DNA of 64,000 nucleotides from Warburgia ugandensis. Lineage: Eukaryota; Streptophyta; Magnoliopsida; Canellales; Canellaceae. The translations under genes were made by a program, and so were the position numbers. The stretch lies in contig CP141132.1 of the NCBI GenBank assembly GCA_035236585.1, forward strand, positions 47,557,880 through 47,621,879, written 5' to 3'. The notes beneath the pieces were generated by a model, which saw only the letters and a program-made list of their open reading frames with translations, did not search any database and had not been told where the DNA came from. Shown piece after piece: positions 39,853-50,849 of the stretch (its first letter is position 1; every line of letters starts with the position of its first letter).

Positions 39853-40137
39853 ATGGCCAACAAAGTAGAGGAAAGAAAGCCATTATGGCACTATTTTATT
39901 CCACAACCCTTTGTATATGATGATATATATGAAATAGGGGTTACTACTGATCTATTTAATATAATAGATAGATGGGTAGATAGGGTAGATAAAGTAGATA
40001 ATTTGGCTAATACATTAGATGCCTTTATGTTCGCAAGAGAGTCCTCTATGCAACCTCAGTATGAGATTTGTTCCTTTTGTGCTAGTCCAATGCATCCAAC
40101 AACTTTTTGTCCATCAAGCTCTGCACATTCAAAGTAA
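39853..40137 (+). pseudogene. Element D gag remnant with zinc-knuckle-like motif
   Basis: A 94-residue open piece. It contains DRWVDRVDKVDNLANTLDAF, comparable to the DRVDRLDTFMDRID stretch of the family A gag-like regions, followed by YEICSFCASPMHPTTFCP. That ending is a CX2CX4HX4C-type knuckle (C-SF-C-ASPM-H-PTTF-C), the nucleic-acid-binding motif near the C terminus of Athila/Tat gag. The piece ends at a stop after SAHSK. It lies upstream of the protease-RT connector and RT traces on the same strand, in the expected order. Confidence 0.65.
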
Positions 40138-41170
40138 TTTATGGAGAAAATGAATGCAATGAGTGCATTCCAAAAACCTAGAAAAAACTTCTATTTTGAG
40201 TTTACCATCCTAGATGGACTAAGCATCTTAATTTCTCATGGTCTCAGGATAATCAACATTTCCCTCATAATTTAGTTCTATAGTAACTCGAGCCACAATA
40301 GGAGTTTTTTTTGTAATAAAGGGTATAATCTTTAGAAGAGATCCTTAGTTTGTTTATGTAGAGCACTTTAGAATTTCAGAATGATATAAAACAAATGATG
40401 GAGGCCCACTCACAATCTATTGCACAGTTTGAGTTCTAAGTGGGTCAGATATCTACTGCCATTTTATAATGGGAAAAGAAAACCAACCAAGTTGAAGATA
40501 ATGAGAAGCCCATCATAATCTGACAGGGTTGAATGTTAGACTCTGAAGACCCTTATGAGATAAAGAGTCAAGTTAGTACAACATCCCTATCATTCTCTAA
40601 CCATGATTCACTAGAGACATGTCTCACTCATTTTAAATTTGATATAGACATCTTCATTGATGAAGTGAATGATTTACTAGGTGTTACACCATTAATGGAC
40701 ACTTCTCAATGACGACCCCTTATAGTTCCTAAAATTTAATTTGAGCCATATAGTGAAGAAGCACCTAACTTGGACCTTCAACCTTTAATAGATAGTTCAC
40801 AATGTGAGAGTTTAAGTTCTTTTGAAACCTTACATGTGACTGTAGAATAGGAAGGAGAGTTAATTATGTTGTGGCCCAACATCCCTTTTAGGAGATATAG
40901 AGCCTGCTTAACCTTGATATCTAGGAAATTGTAATAGAAGAGGAACACTTCAAACACGTTGACGTGGGTTTATCCTATCCTCAATTTTGTAATTCACCTC
41001 GAATTGTTCCAAAAAAGTTTAGATTCATGGTAGTCGACCACATCTTTATATTACCACTGCCTCAGATTACTAGGTGGAGGATGTATATTGATTACCATGA
41101 AATTCTTAAATGCAATGAGAAACTCCTCCATTTAATTGTTAGAGTTAGGATTATGATAGATTAGATTAGC
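40138..41170 (+). pseudogene. Element D pol remnant: connector and start of RT
   Basis: Around 40630-40710 it reads FDIDIFIDEVNDLLGVTPLM, close to the connector at 26400-26480 (DFDIDNYIDEVDALLDATPL). Around 40964-41130 come RIVPKKFRFMVVDHIFILPL and WRMYIDYHEILKCNEKLL, matching the VVPKK...WRVCIDYRKLN entry of Athila-type RT. RT is lost soon after: the sequence passes directly into 3' noncoding DNA, so most of RT, RNase H and integrase are deleted. Stops occur throughout, and no protease active site was recognised. Confidence 0.65.
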
Positions 41171-42995
41171 AAGTTAGGTTTATGATTAGGGTAGAATAGA
41201 TTAGTTAGTTAGTTTAGTCTTAGATCATATTAGTTTTACATTTGCATTCATTATATATTCATAGCATTCCATTGACCACATCAATAGATCGATGCACTAT
41301 CCCAGAATTGCAGGTACATCTCTTCTAACCCTTTCCTCTCAAATTTATTATTTTCATTCGTCCTTAGTATGTAGTTCTAAAAATTAAGGACAAGTTTTAT
41401 TTAAGTTTGGGAGTTAGAGTATTTCAAATTTTGAAGTGTTCATTTAGGTTTTCATAGTCATTTTAGTAAAAATTTTGAGAAAAATTAAAAATTCTTGAAA
41501 ATTGTTGAAAATTTTATGAAAAGTTCCTTTTTAAAAGATGAGAATTTAGATTTTTCAACAATTCAATGTTATCCTTCAGACTTTAGCTACTTAATAGATT
41601 TGTATATATTAGTTCATTATTTTACTTTTTTTCTAAAGTTTTCATGACAAATTAAACTCAAAATATTCATTGCACAAAATAGTTATATGTATATAGTTTA
41701 AGTTGAAAAAGAAAATATAACTTAAAGATCCTGAAGAAGATAAGTGTATACTTATAACCCAAGTGAGTTTTAGAGACATTCTTCCTTTTTTGAGGGTTGT
41801 ATATAAATTCAAAATTTTCTTTAGCAAACATAATTTCTTAATTGGTCTCATAATTTTTGCTTTGGTTAGCTATTGGGAAATCACAAAAGCCTATACCATA
41901 TATATCCTAAGTTTATGATCATCTTTAAGTCATATGAACCCTCATAAATGATAGAGGTCATCCTTGGTAAACCCAGAGCCTTTAGCCTTCCCAATATTTT
42001 TTTTTGTTTATCCACACAACCATTATCTATACTATAACCCTATAATCCATTACTCCTTTGTTTTTGAAATATGTAGAGATTGTTTTAAATAACATCTTGA
42101 TAAAAAGGTATGAACAATACAATTCAAGAGATGAACATAAAAAATGTTGAAAAGAAAAAAATTCAAATGCTCAAAAGGTCATATATAAAGTCTAGTGAAA
42201 AAGATAGTCAATGAGAATGAATGTTCACTCTTGCGAAGACAAATGGAAAGAAGATTGTAAATACATCTTAGAGGACCTTTGCATATTCTTCAAAACAACC
42301 TATGTTTATCCTATGTTTACCTTCATACACATTATCTTGATAACCCTATCCTAAGCCTATATTTTGTCTTAAGAGAGGTCCTAACTTAATCTTAGGAGTA
42401 GTATGGCTTGGATATTATTATAACAAATAGGGAAATTGGTAGAGCGTAATATTCCTAGAAATTGATATCCTTTCATGAGATCATTATCAATGTTTCTAAG
42501 TTATGGTTCTTTCATATTCAAAATGTGAGATTTTTAATTTGATGAACAACGTTATAGTCACGTATTAATGACAGATTTACACCTTTCCAAGTGACTTCCT
42601 TCTGAGTGTTAAGAATATTGTGCGAGAATTAAAATCTAAACATACTTTTGGATGGTAATTTAGGTTATATTTGACTTGGGAACTAATAATTATATATATA
42701 TATATTAACTATAGTACATACTAACATTTTGAAGTTTAATAAAATAATAGGATATCTTTAGTATATGGTAGGATTTTGAACCTTTTTGTTCATCTTGATT
42801 AGTAGGCTAAAGTTGGATATTTAATAAAAGCTAGATAGAAGAAAATTCTCTTAGATAAATAAAGGAATTTCATAAAAGTTTAAAAAAATGTTTATGGGTG
42901 TCATTTTGGGAAACCCTTACGAAGCTATAACTCATCCACCATAGGCAACCTAGGGGTTTAAAGGCTTCTTATATATCCTAAATGAAGAGGACAGC
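41171..42995 (+). other. Element D 3' noncoding region
   Basis: No gene. It starts with a TTAGTTAGTTTAG-type stretch and TGCATTCATTATATATTCA, then GGACAAGTTTTATTTAAG followed by TTTGGGAG (about 41388-41415). This last motif is characteristic of the sequence after pol in Athila/Tat elements. The middle part is the inverted relative of 10360-11200. An AT microsatellite lies near 42691-42710. Element T interrupts it at 42996. Confidence 0.65.
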
Positions 42996-45900
42996 TATGA
43001 CATCCAGGGTTTTTCTAACACTTTTTCACAAAATCTCTTACAATTTTGAGGCCCTGTGTTTAGAAACTATTTATAAAACAAACAGCATAAAACACTTTTC
43101 ATGGTAAGCCCTTTTAAAAATTTAAGTGTCATTTTTTTTCCTTTCAAAAGAATAAGGATTTTCAAAAAAAATGAGTGCTACATTTCTACCACAAATCTAG
43201 CAAAGTCTCCTATGTTTTTGGACTTACACATTTTACGCATACGATGTGATATCCCTAATAAACATAGTTTAAATCAAATAGATAATAAAGGAGACTCTGT
43301 CTCCATCCATTCACATGAATACGTAATTTAAATGTGTATAGTTTTAAAATTTGAGTTTTTAACTAAACAAAAAGAACATTTCATGACCAGGATCAATCCA
43401 ATCACAGCCACACTACCATAATTTAAATTAACATGTCCACATGCCTATAAAGAAAAGTCATATTAAGTCACAGTATTACATCAGGTCACGAGATAATCAA
43501 CTACGTTGCAAACCTATTTGATATACCTTTTATATCCTTGCCTTGAGATCTATAACATAGTCTTCTGTTACCTTTTCCCTATTTTATTTCTTCAAACCTA
43601 AGACATTGTAACAATTTACAATGTCTTAGCAAGCTTGCGCTTGTTTACATAGTTTCATCATCAAAATATGAATTTTACGCAGTTTTAAATCCAAAAGGGA
43701 TACATGATCACATCTTATGCAGTTCGATAAAATATGATGCATCATCTCATAAATATACTCATCCAAACTAGAGAGTGAATCATCATAGAAAATCAATAAA
43801 TGAAAAGCATTTAAATCATATAATGCTTCAATATAAACAACGTAACTCAATAAACATGCACACACACACACACACACACACAGATATATATATATATATA
43901 TATATATTACCATAAGAACCTCCTCGAGATCTCACGAGTGTAGAAATACTCGTAATCTGGCCATTTGCCATTAGTCATGAGTACTCTTTATAGGCCTGAA
44001 ATCCTAGGGTGCCATGCACATGAGCAATCGCACTATATACATATAAATTTAAAAATAGTGGACTCTCTATATGCAAAGAAGACCTAATCAAGTCCATAGC
44101 TATCACATTGATACTAAGACAGATAGACTCCCTGCATCGCGCACATGGGAAACATGGTACACAAGGCCATGACCTACCCATGTATCATATATAAAAAGTT
44201 TCAGAGGGGGGAATGATCAGTGCTCAACCCTCCTACCACAGCATCCATCGGGCCACCATATGCCCCCCATAAAAGAATAATACTAGGCATCATTACATGC
44301 TACCATTAACATATAAAATAATAGAAATCCATGCACTAGTGAAATCATGCAAATCAATCTCATGATATGACATAACCATGCAAAAGCAATCCTCACAATG
44401 GTTGAGTATGAGGATTCATCACTCCTCATCTTTTCATAAATCACAAACTCCATGCAATTTCAAATACATTTTCATGTACAAGTTGTCAATTTAATAATAA
44501 ATCAACATGGTATTCCAAAGTGATAAGTTGCATGAAATACAAACATACTCAAAATATAAATAAAAATCTCCAAAAATCTTGATTTTAAGTGTTTTCAAAC
44601 ATGATAGAATAGTTATCAATAATTTTAGTGAAACAAAGTTAAAACTACCTACCACCCTTGTTGTCCTTCATGATTTAGTTATATCCTTGCTTCAACTCAC
44701 TTATCGATCACCTAATCAAGTCAATATTTCAGATTCATTGTTAATGTCAATTCATACATTAACAATTACAAGGAAATCTACTCATTCTTAGTCAAAACCA
44801 TCAATTTATCATTCCATTCCAATGGTCTGTACTCTAACCATAAATTTTCAAAGTATCTTTACTAATTTAAGGGTTAGGGAACACGATGGCAGCATCTGAT
44901 CATCGATCAGATGTTGCTACGTTCCTCTCCCATCACTATTTGATTGGATGGCTAAGATTGTTCTATAAATTTTTATCCAAATTTCACAATTTTAGTCATA
45001 CCCTAGTCAATTTAGGGTTCTAGAATTCATTATGGTGTTTGATCATCAATTAGACATCACTAAATACAATTCCATAGTAATTGATTGGACGGCTGAGATT
45101 ATTTGATTGGTTTTAAGCTTAGTTCAACAATCTCAGTCAAATCTAGGCTATATTAGGTATGTATTTACTTATTTCAAAGCTTGGAATAAGAAACAGATGG
45201 TTAGATCATCTTGAAATATTAATTTAACATAAAACCATATGGATCTAATAAAATATCTCAAATCAAGAATAGGGTTTTAAAGATCTTACATCTTATGAGT
45301 GTTTCCATGCTATTCCCTTCCTAGATGTGCCAAATTGATAATTGTTTTATAGTGAACTCCAATCACATTGTGTCTGGTTCACCTCTCTAATCAACGATCA
45401 AGATCATCTCAGATTCCCCAATAATCTTAGGGTTTTCAATCGTTTCCTTGTGTTGAGTGCAATGATCAACTCAAATTGTTGATTAAAACAATTGACTTCT
45501 TCGATGATGACTATAACTCTGGCACCAGTAACCAAGGTTTTTCCTGCTAGCTGGGTGTTAGACTTCTCCATCGAGCTAGCCTTCTTCTTACCCCTCTCTT
45601 CTTTTCTGCTTTCCCTTCTTCTCCTTCCTCTTCTTTTTTTTTTTTTTCTCTTCTTCTTCTCGCTCCCTTTTCTCCTCTCTCAATTTTTCTCTCTGTCAGC
45701 TTGAGAACAAACCTCATCGTCTGTTCTTTGATTCAATTAAGTGGGAAGTGGAGGTGTCATTATAAGAATGGACCATCCTTTTACATACATCAATTTCTTC
45801 TTCTTTTTTACCTTCAAAAGTCCATAACTTCCTCATCCAAACTTTGATTTTAGTGTTCTTTGTGTCATTGGATTCATTTTTCCAAGTACATTTCAAATTT

Positions 45901-46215
45901 TGAGGTTTTGGGGTTCAATTGGTAATCTTTCAAAACATAGATTTTATGATTCTTCCCCAGTTACGGGAATTTTATACTAGAAATTCTTTGCATGTTATCT
46001 TTCAACAATTCTAGAAACATCCCCATCTCATAATAGATTCCAATTCAATATGGTCACTTTGACTGAATGATTCTTATGGGCAAGGTTCAACCAAGATTTA
46101 TCTTTGTTCTTTCCTTTCATTTCTGAATCTTGCAACTTGTTAATTAATGAAATCCTCAAAAATCACCTGATTCCAACTTAAAACTCTAAACATTTAAGTC
46201 ACTTAATAATGCAAC
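42996..46215 (-). mobile_element. Element T 3' LTR (Tekay/Del-like)
   Basis: Direct relative of 50850-53562; matches are obvious from 43120 (TGTCATTTTTTTTCC) through GGAGACTCTGTCTCCATCC (43289) to AACTTCCTCATCCAAACT (about 45828). On the minus strand it ends CCCTGGATGTCATA at 42996. The left flank ACAGC resembles ACAAC after the other LTR. The upstream edge near 46215 is an estimate, because the sequence there diverges from the partner. A CT-rich stretch at 45600-45690 gives chance open frames. An AC/AT compound microsatellite lies at 43858-43909. Confidence 0.65.
43858..43909. repeat. (CA)n-(TA)n compound microsatellite
   Basis: About 12 CA units followed directly by about 12 TA units inside the T 3' LTR; the partner LTR lacks it. 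Confidence 0.95.
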
Positions 46216-46690
46216 ATTTTTTTTTTTGGCCTGCTTTTAGAATTAAAGAGTCACTTTCGCTATGCACTCTAATACTCATCCATTAGAAACATAAAGTTAT
46301 AATAGAATGGAGAGGCAATCAATTAGCATCATAAAATAGCAAATCCATGGCCAAATATCATAGCACACAGCGCATAAAATAGGCATGCATATGCCAAATC
46401 AACTCTAAGCATATCAACACATGGAGGCATTTCCATGCCAATCATCTCATCTCACACCACAACTATACTATGAACAATTAGAAGCCTACCATCTAAAAAT
46501 ATGCTAGCTAGAAGCTTGCTAATGCCACTTTCACCTACCCTCATTGATCGCCCTCATAAGCCGCCCTCATCGGTTACCCATAATATAAGTCGTGAGCCAT
46601 ATTTTAGTTACAAGGGAGTAATCTTGCATTAAAATATGAATCACCATCATATCTCAAATTCAATGAGAAATCACATCCAGGTATTACATA
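46216..46690. other. Unassigned repeat-like segment
   Basis: No gene. On the minus strand its right edge reads TGTAATACCTGGATGTGATT (46688 downward), which looks like an LTR start of the TGTAAT class and shares CTGGATGT with the T LTR end. It may be a fragment of another LTR or the true start of the T 3' LTR. Confidence 0.35.
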
Positions 46691-46699
46691 ATTAAAATC

Positions 46700-47245
46700 A
46701 TCATTGTCATCAAGTCCTTATCCCAATTAAGGGTCAGCCACATGAATCTTATTCCTCCATTCCACTCTATTTAATACCATGGCTTCATTTAGTCCCAATT
46801 TTTTTAAATCTTTCCTTGCCACTTCTATCCACGTTCTTTTGGGCCTTCCCTTTGCTCTTTTAGAACCTTCTACTTGTATTGCCTCACTCCTTCTAACCAG
46901 TGCCATTACTGGTCTCCTTTGAACATGTCCAAACCATCTAAGTCTAATCTCCCTCATCCTGCTACCTATTGGTGCTACCTCTAAATTTCCTCTAATATTT
47001 TCATTTCTAATTCTATCCTTTCTTGTCTTACCACTCATCCATCTCAACATCCGCATTTCTGCAACACTCATCCTATGAGTATGATGTTCCTTAACTGCCC
47101 AACACTCTGATCCATAGAGCATGGAGAGCCCTATGGCCATCCTATAGAATTTTCCTTTTAATTTGAGTGGCACCCCCTAATCACACAAAACTCCAAATGC
47201 ACATCTCCATTTACATGGCATACCTCCAATCCTCATATCACAAAT
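46700..47245 (-). pseudogene. L1-type LINE ORF2, C-terminal end, 5'-truncated
   Basis: The minus-strand frame 47173-46727 gives 148 residues: PLKLKGKFYRMAIGLSMLYG, ECWAVKEHH, VAEMRMLRWMSGKTRKDRIR, IRLRWFGHVQRRP, RPKRTWIEVARKDLKKLGL, and the ending WRNKIHVADP. This is the well-known C-terminal region of plant L1-like ORF2 after the RT domain. Upstream in the same frame, across one stop, WRCAFGVLCD continues the match to about 47245, where the foldback begins, so the copy is 5'-truncated as usual for LINEs. After the stop, AATTGGGATAAGGACTTGAT matches the usual short 3' end. The long clean frame suggests it is younger than its surroundings. It lies inside element T. Confidence 0.85.
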
Positions 47246-47709
47246 ATCATAGTAAGTCATCTATCCAACATTGCCTTAAGGTAGTGTCAAAATAGGTGCA
47301 AAGGTAAATCTCCCTGTTAGATCTTGAAGGCTTGCCTTGCAAGCATCGCTCTTCATATGTCTCCTAATTAATGAGGTTAGAAGTAATGCAATCCTTAAGA
47401 ACCCTAAAACAATAATAGATATATCAATCTGCCCTTCACAAAGAGGACTAACACCTTCATGACTGTACCCAGCACAATCTCAAGCATAGCAAAAATCTCT
47501 CTTTGTGAGAGTATTGAATTTAATGTGTTAGTCCTCCTTATAAAGGGCATATTGATACAGCTATTAATGTTTTAGGGTTGTTAAGGATTGCATTACTCCT
47601 AGCCTCATTAATGAGGAAGCATATGAAAAGCAATGCTTGCAAGGTAAGCCTTCAAGAGCTAAAGGTAAATCTTCAAGCAATGACGGATAGATGACTTACT
47701 ATGATATTT
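47242..47709. repeat. Foldback: ~200-base inverted arms, 73-base loop
   Basis: The left arm 47242-47452 (AAATATCATAGTAAGTCATC...AGGACTAACA) and the right arm 47526-47709 are inverted copies of one another with modest divergence; the left arm has about 27 extra bases near 47290-47330. The loop is 47453-47525 and holds its own small hairpin (CTCTCTTTGTGAGAG, 47501-47515). The left edge touches the 5'-truncated LINE. No coding. It could be a foldback/MITE-like element or an inverted duplication. Confidence 0.85.
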
Positions 47710-47714
47710 TTGTA

Positions 47715-48520
47715 TTTCCTAAAACTCTCAAACCACATCTACTTTCTTAATCTATAGCTTCTCAGCCTCTACGATAATTTCACTTACTAGGAACACTCAA
47801 CATTCCATAGAGAAGTGTTGTGCAGTCTTTATGGTAGAAATAACATAATCTCCTGTGATACTCTTCCCACCTTGAATAAGATCACTGGTTGTCTTAAGAC
47901 ACTAAACATAATCTACCTGCAACAATCCACTATTGCCAGTGTACTACCAATCAGTTTATCCTCAAGATAACATCAAAATTATCTATATCAAGGAGGATAA
48001 GGTCAACATCCATTCTTTCACCCATGATCAAAATGCATACCCAGAAGAAACTCTCTAGTTGAAATTAGTTTTCCTACTAATGTCATCACATCCAACCCAA
48101 AACTCAAGGTGTGTATAGCAAGTCCGCACAAGATGTAAGAATAATGAACATGAAGGAGTGTGTGGAACCTGGGTCTAACAAAACTCGAACGTACATATCT
48201 ATACACTTAAGTGTACTTCAATAGCCATATTTGAAGTTTATGGTGACCCCAAAGTAATGGAGAATGCTCGCCCTTAATTATATAGAACTAAAATTGTTTG
48301 GCCTCCATTGTATGTCTATTTGAGTCATCTTTTATGATAGTTTTTGATGGAATGTCCAAACACTCCACATCCATAACATCGAGGGGGTCATAGTTTTTGT
48401 TGTTGCCATTGATGCTAACCAGAATAAGGCACTCTTACACCTAAGGCACTGCCTTTGCTTAGAATCTCCACTACATCTAGTAGACCATTGTTCACTATGT
48501 ATTTTCTATGACCCTGTTGA
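47715..48520 (-). pseudogene. Tekay/Del-like gag zinc knuckle and protease remnant (element T)
   Basis: Minus-strand reading from 48520 down shows CYGCGVFGHSIKNYHKR (about 48380-48330). This is a CX2CX4HX4C knuckle with the last cysteine replaced by tyrosine. It is followed by GRAFSITLGS and, after a frameshift, LLDPGSTHSF (48180-48150) with the DPGSTHS protease active site. Then come AIHTLSFGLDVMTLVGKLIS and a VDLILLDIDNFDVILR-like stretch. That order, and the LFDPGSTHSFIS...VMTPVGxSL wording, fit the Tekay/Del group. The reading jumps frames and is interrupted by stops. RT onward is missing; the foldback and LINE lie where pol should continue. Confidence 0.72.
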
Positions 48521-50849
48521 AGAGAAGGGTCTCTTGCCCTCAATAAACTATTCAATTCTACAGCTATGCTTAATATACTTTTGCTCTACCCAATTCAACA
48601 AAACTCTATTCACTCAACTGAGGACTCAGTTTACATATGTAATGCTTCCAACACTTTTACATTAGTTGTAATTGAACCTATATATTTACATATCATCATC
48701 CACTTCATCAAATTTCATTTCACTCATGACTTATCTCATGATCACATTCACAAGAAGTCATTTCAACATTACTAATGTATGTTTCAAATTCTGAATAACT
48801 CACTTCATATAAGAATAATATTTCAAAATTATCCTCTTCTTGATCATTATAGATAGCATAAAATCCTTCTTCTTTATAATCTTCAATTTATCTCTCAACA
48901 CAATTTGTTGTATATAATAGTCATTGCATCCACACTTTTGGTCTATAAATCAAATACTTCCAGATAAAGAAATTTTGGAATTTTCTAATACAACATCTTT
49001 ACAAGCCTTTTCAATATTATTTGAGCATATTGATAGTGCTCATGCTTTAGTTCTCTATCTATCTACTTATCCTCATTATTATTTTAAAACTATTTTAAAA
49101 AATAATTGTTGTTCCTCAAACAATATCACATTCAAATTAGAACTAGAACTCTCAAAAGGACCAAGTAGCATCTTCTCTCAATTGTATCTGGCATATACTA
49201 GGGTATTTTCATACACATAAGGTCTCATGACAATATATCAAGTTCCATGGATTCTAAATCCATCAAATGGTTCTCTCCTTAAAGAATTCATTCATAATCA
49301 TGCCTAAAATTTATGATCAAATTATCATCATAGATCGAACATTCTAATCTAGAGTAGCTTTATAACCTTCTGGTATCAATACTTTTTTAATAAATTTCAA
49401 CACAAATATACCAACACGTTCATACTCATGTCATAATTCTCTTATCCACATAAGGGTTCATTTACTGTGTTATTGTTCGGATCCTTTCCCATTATTCTCA
49501 TACTGCTGTTTTAGAATTGTAACTACATCTTACAAAGTTTCATATATTTCATCCAAGTTTGATCCAAATCCCTTAAAATTACCATTTTAAAAGATCTGTC
49601 ATATGTCAATTTCATCTACCAAAGACATCATTAGTATCAAACTACACTCATGGTCTTCACCCTAAAAATCATATTTATCTCATGGGATCACTTTTTCCTA
49701 TAGCTAATGATTTATTTCGTGAGCGCATCTACAAAAGTCATTTATAATTCCAACAAACTTAATCCAATAAAAGTAATCCTTTAGAATTTACTTCTCCTAA
49801 GTCACTAAATATTGCATCATCACCACCTTCTCTATTCAATGTCTATCAATTATAATTGTTTCCATCTTACATTATTCTCATAATACAATCCTTTCTCCTT
49901 ATTCACCTCAATCGGTCTCTCTCTCTTTACTTGATTCACAACATGTAATAAACACTTTGGTATAAAGTCAAATAAACAACAATATCAAACACTTCCATAT
50001 AAGATAACATCCAAATGAACTTCTTTATGTTTCCTTTCAATATCAAAAGAAATAATTTGAGCTTATTCATTAAATTTCATGTATTCATGTTTCAATTCTC
50101 CATTCGTTTCCTGATCCTTATCACTATTTAATAATCATTCTTATAAATTAGTTGTTATATCTTCCAAATTTTATTCACATCTAAGTCATAATTAGAAAGC
50201 ATTCACTTCTCAATGATGATTGGTTGTCATTATCTTTGTATATATAAGGACTAACTCATTCTCACCTCATAGATCAACAAATTTATCAACATTAAAGTTT
50301 CATTCTATCATATTTATTATCATAATACTGTAATATATATATATATATATATTTCAAATGAACATATACATTTCATGTACAGGCTAATGCTATTATTCTC
50401 TTAACTTTCCCAAGACCTCTTTCTATTGTGACTATTTTATTATCTTTTCATTATAATCATAATATTGTTGTGCAATAGTTGTCATAATCTTTGAAGGTTT
50501 ATACACATCGTCAAAATTAAAACTTGAACACTTAGAAGGTCGCCCGTGTGAATAAATCTATCAACTGGCAATGTTTTCATTTAGATATAATAATTTTATA
50601 CTCTTATACTATTATTCTTTACTCTAAGAACTATACTAATCTCATAAGAGTACTCCTCTTATTCTTATAAATACCATAAATCTCATGTTTTCTTAAAAAT
50701 TGCCAACCCTTGTGGGTTGCATCTATTTTCATATTCATCAAAATTACCCCTTTGAGATATTAATATACCTACAATCTAAATAACTCATTCTCACTTGTTT
50801 GACTATATATGACTTTTGGACATGTTGGACTAGTTGTGAAATGATTGAC
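48521..50849 (-). other. Element T internal region, no recognisable gene
   Basis: By position this should be leader and gag of the minus-strand element T, but I recognise no motif; it is very AT-rich with many stops. Parts seem duplicated with an offset near 1 kb (compare 48720-48770 with 49700-49750, and 48895-48990 with 49920-50010). An AT microsatellite lies at about 50331-50351. On the minus strand just inside the LTR (about 50850-50840), ATAGAGCCCAG resembles the end of a tRNA-Met-type primer site. Confidence 0.4.

Noticed and set aside
45492-45704. Hydrophobic protein rich in leucine and phenylalanine
   Set aside because: Translation of a CT-rich stretch in the T LTR; the partner LTR gives a different frame at 52947-53341.
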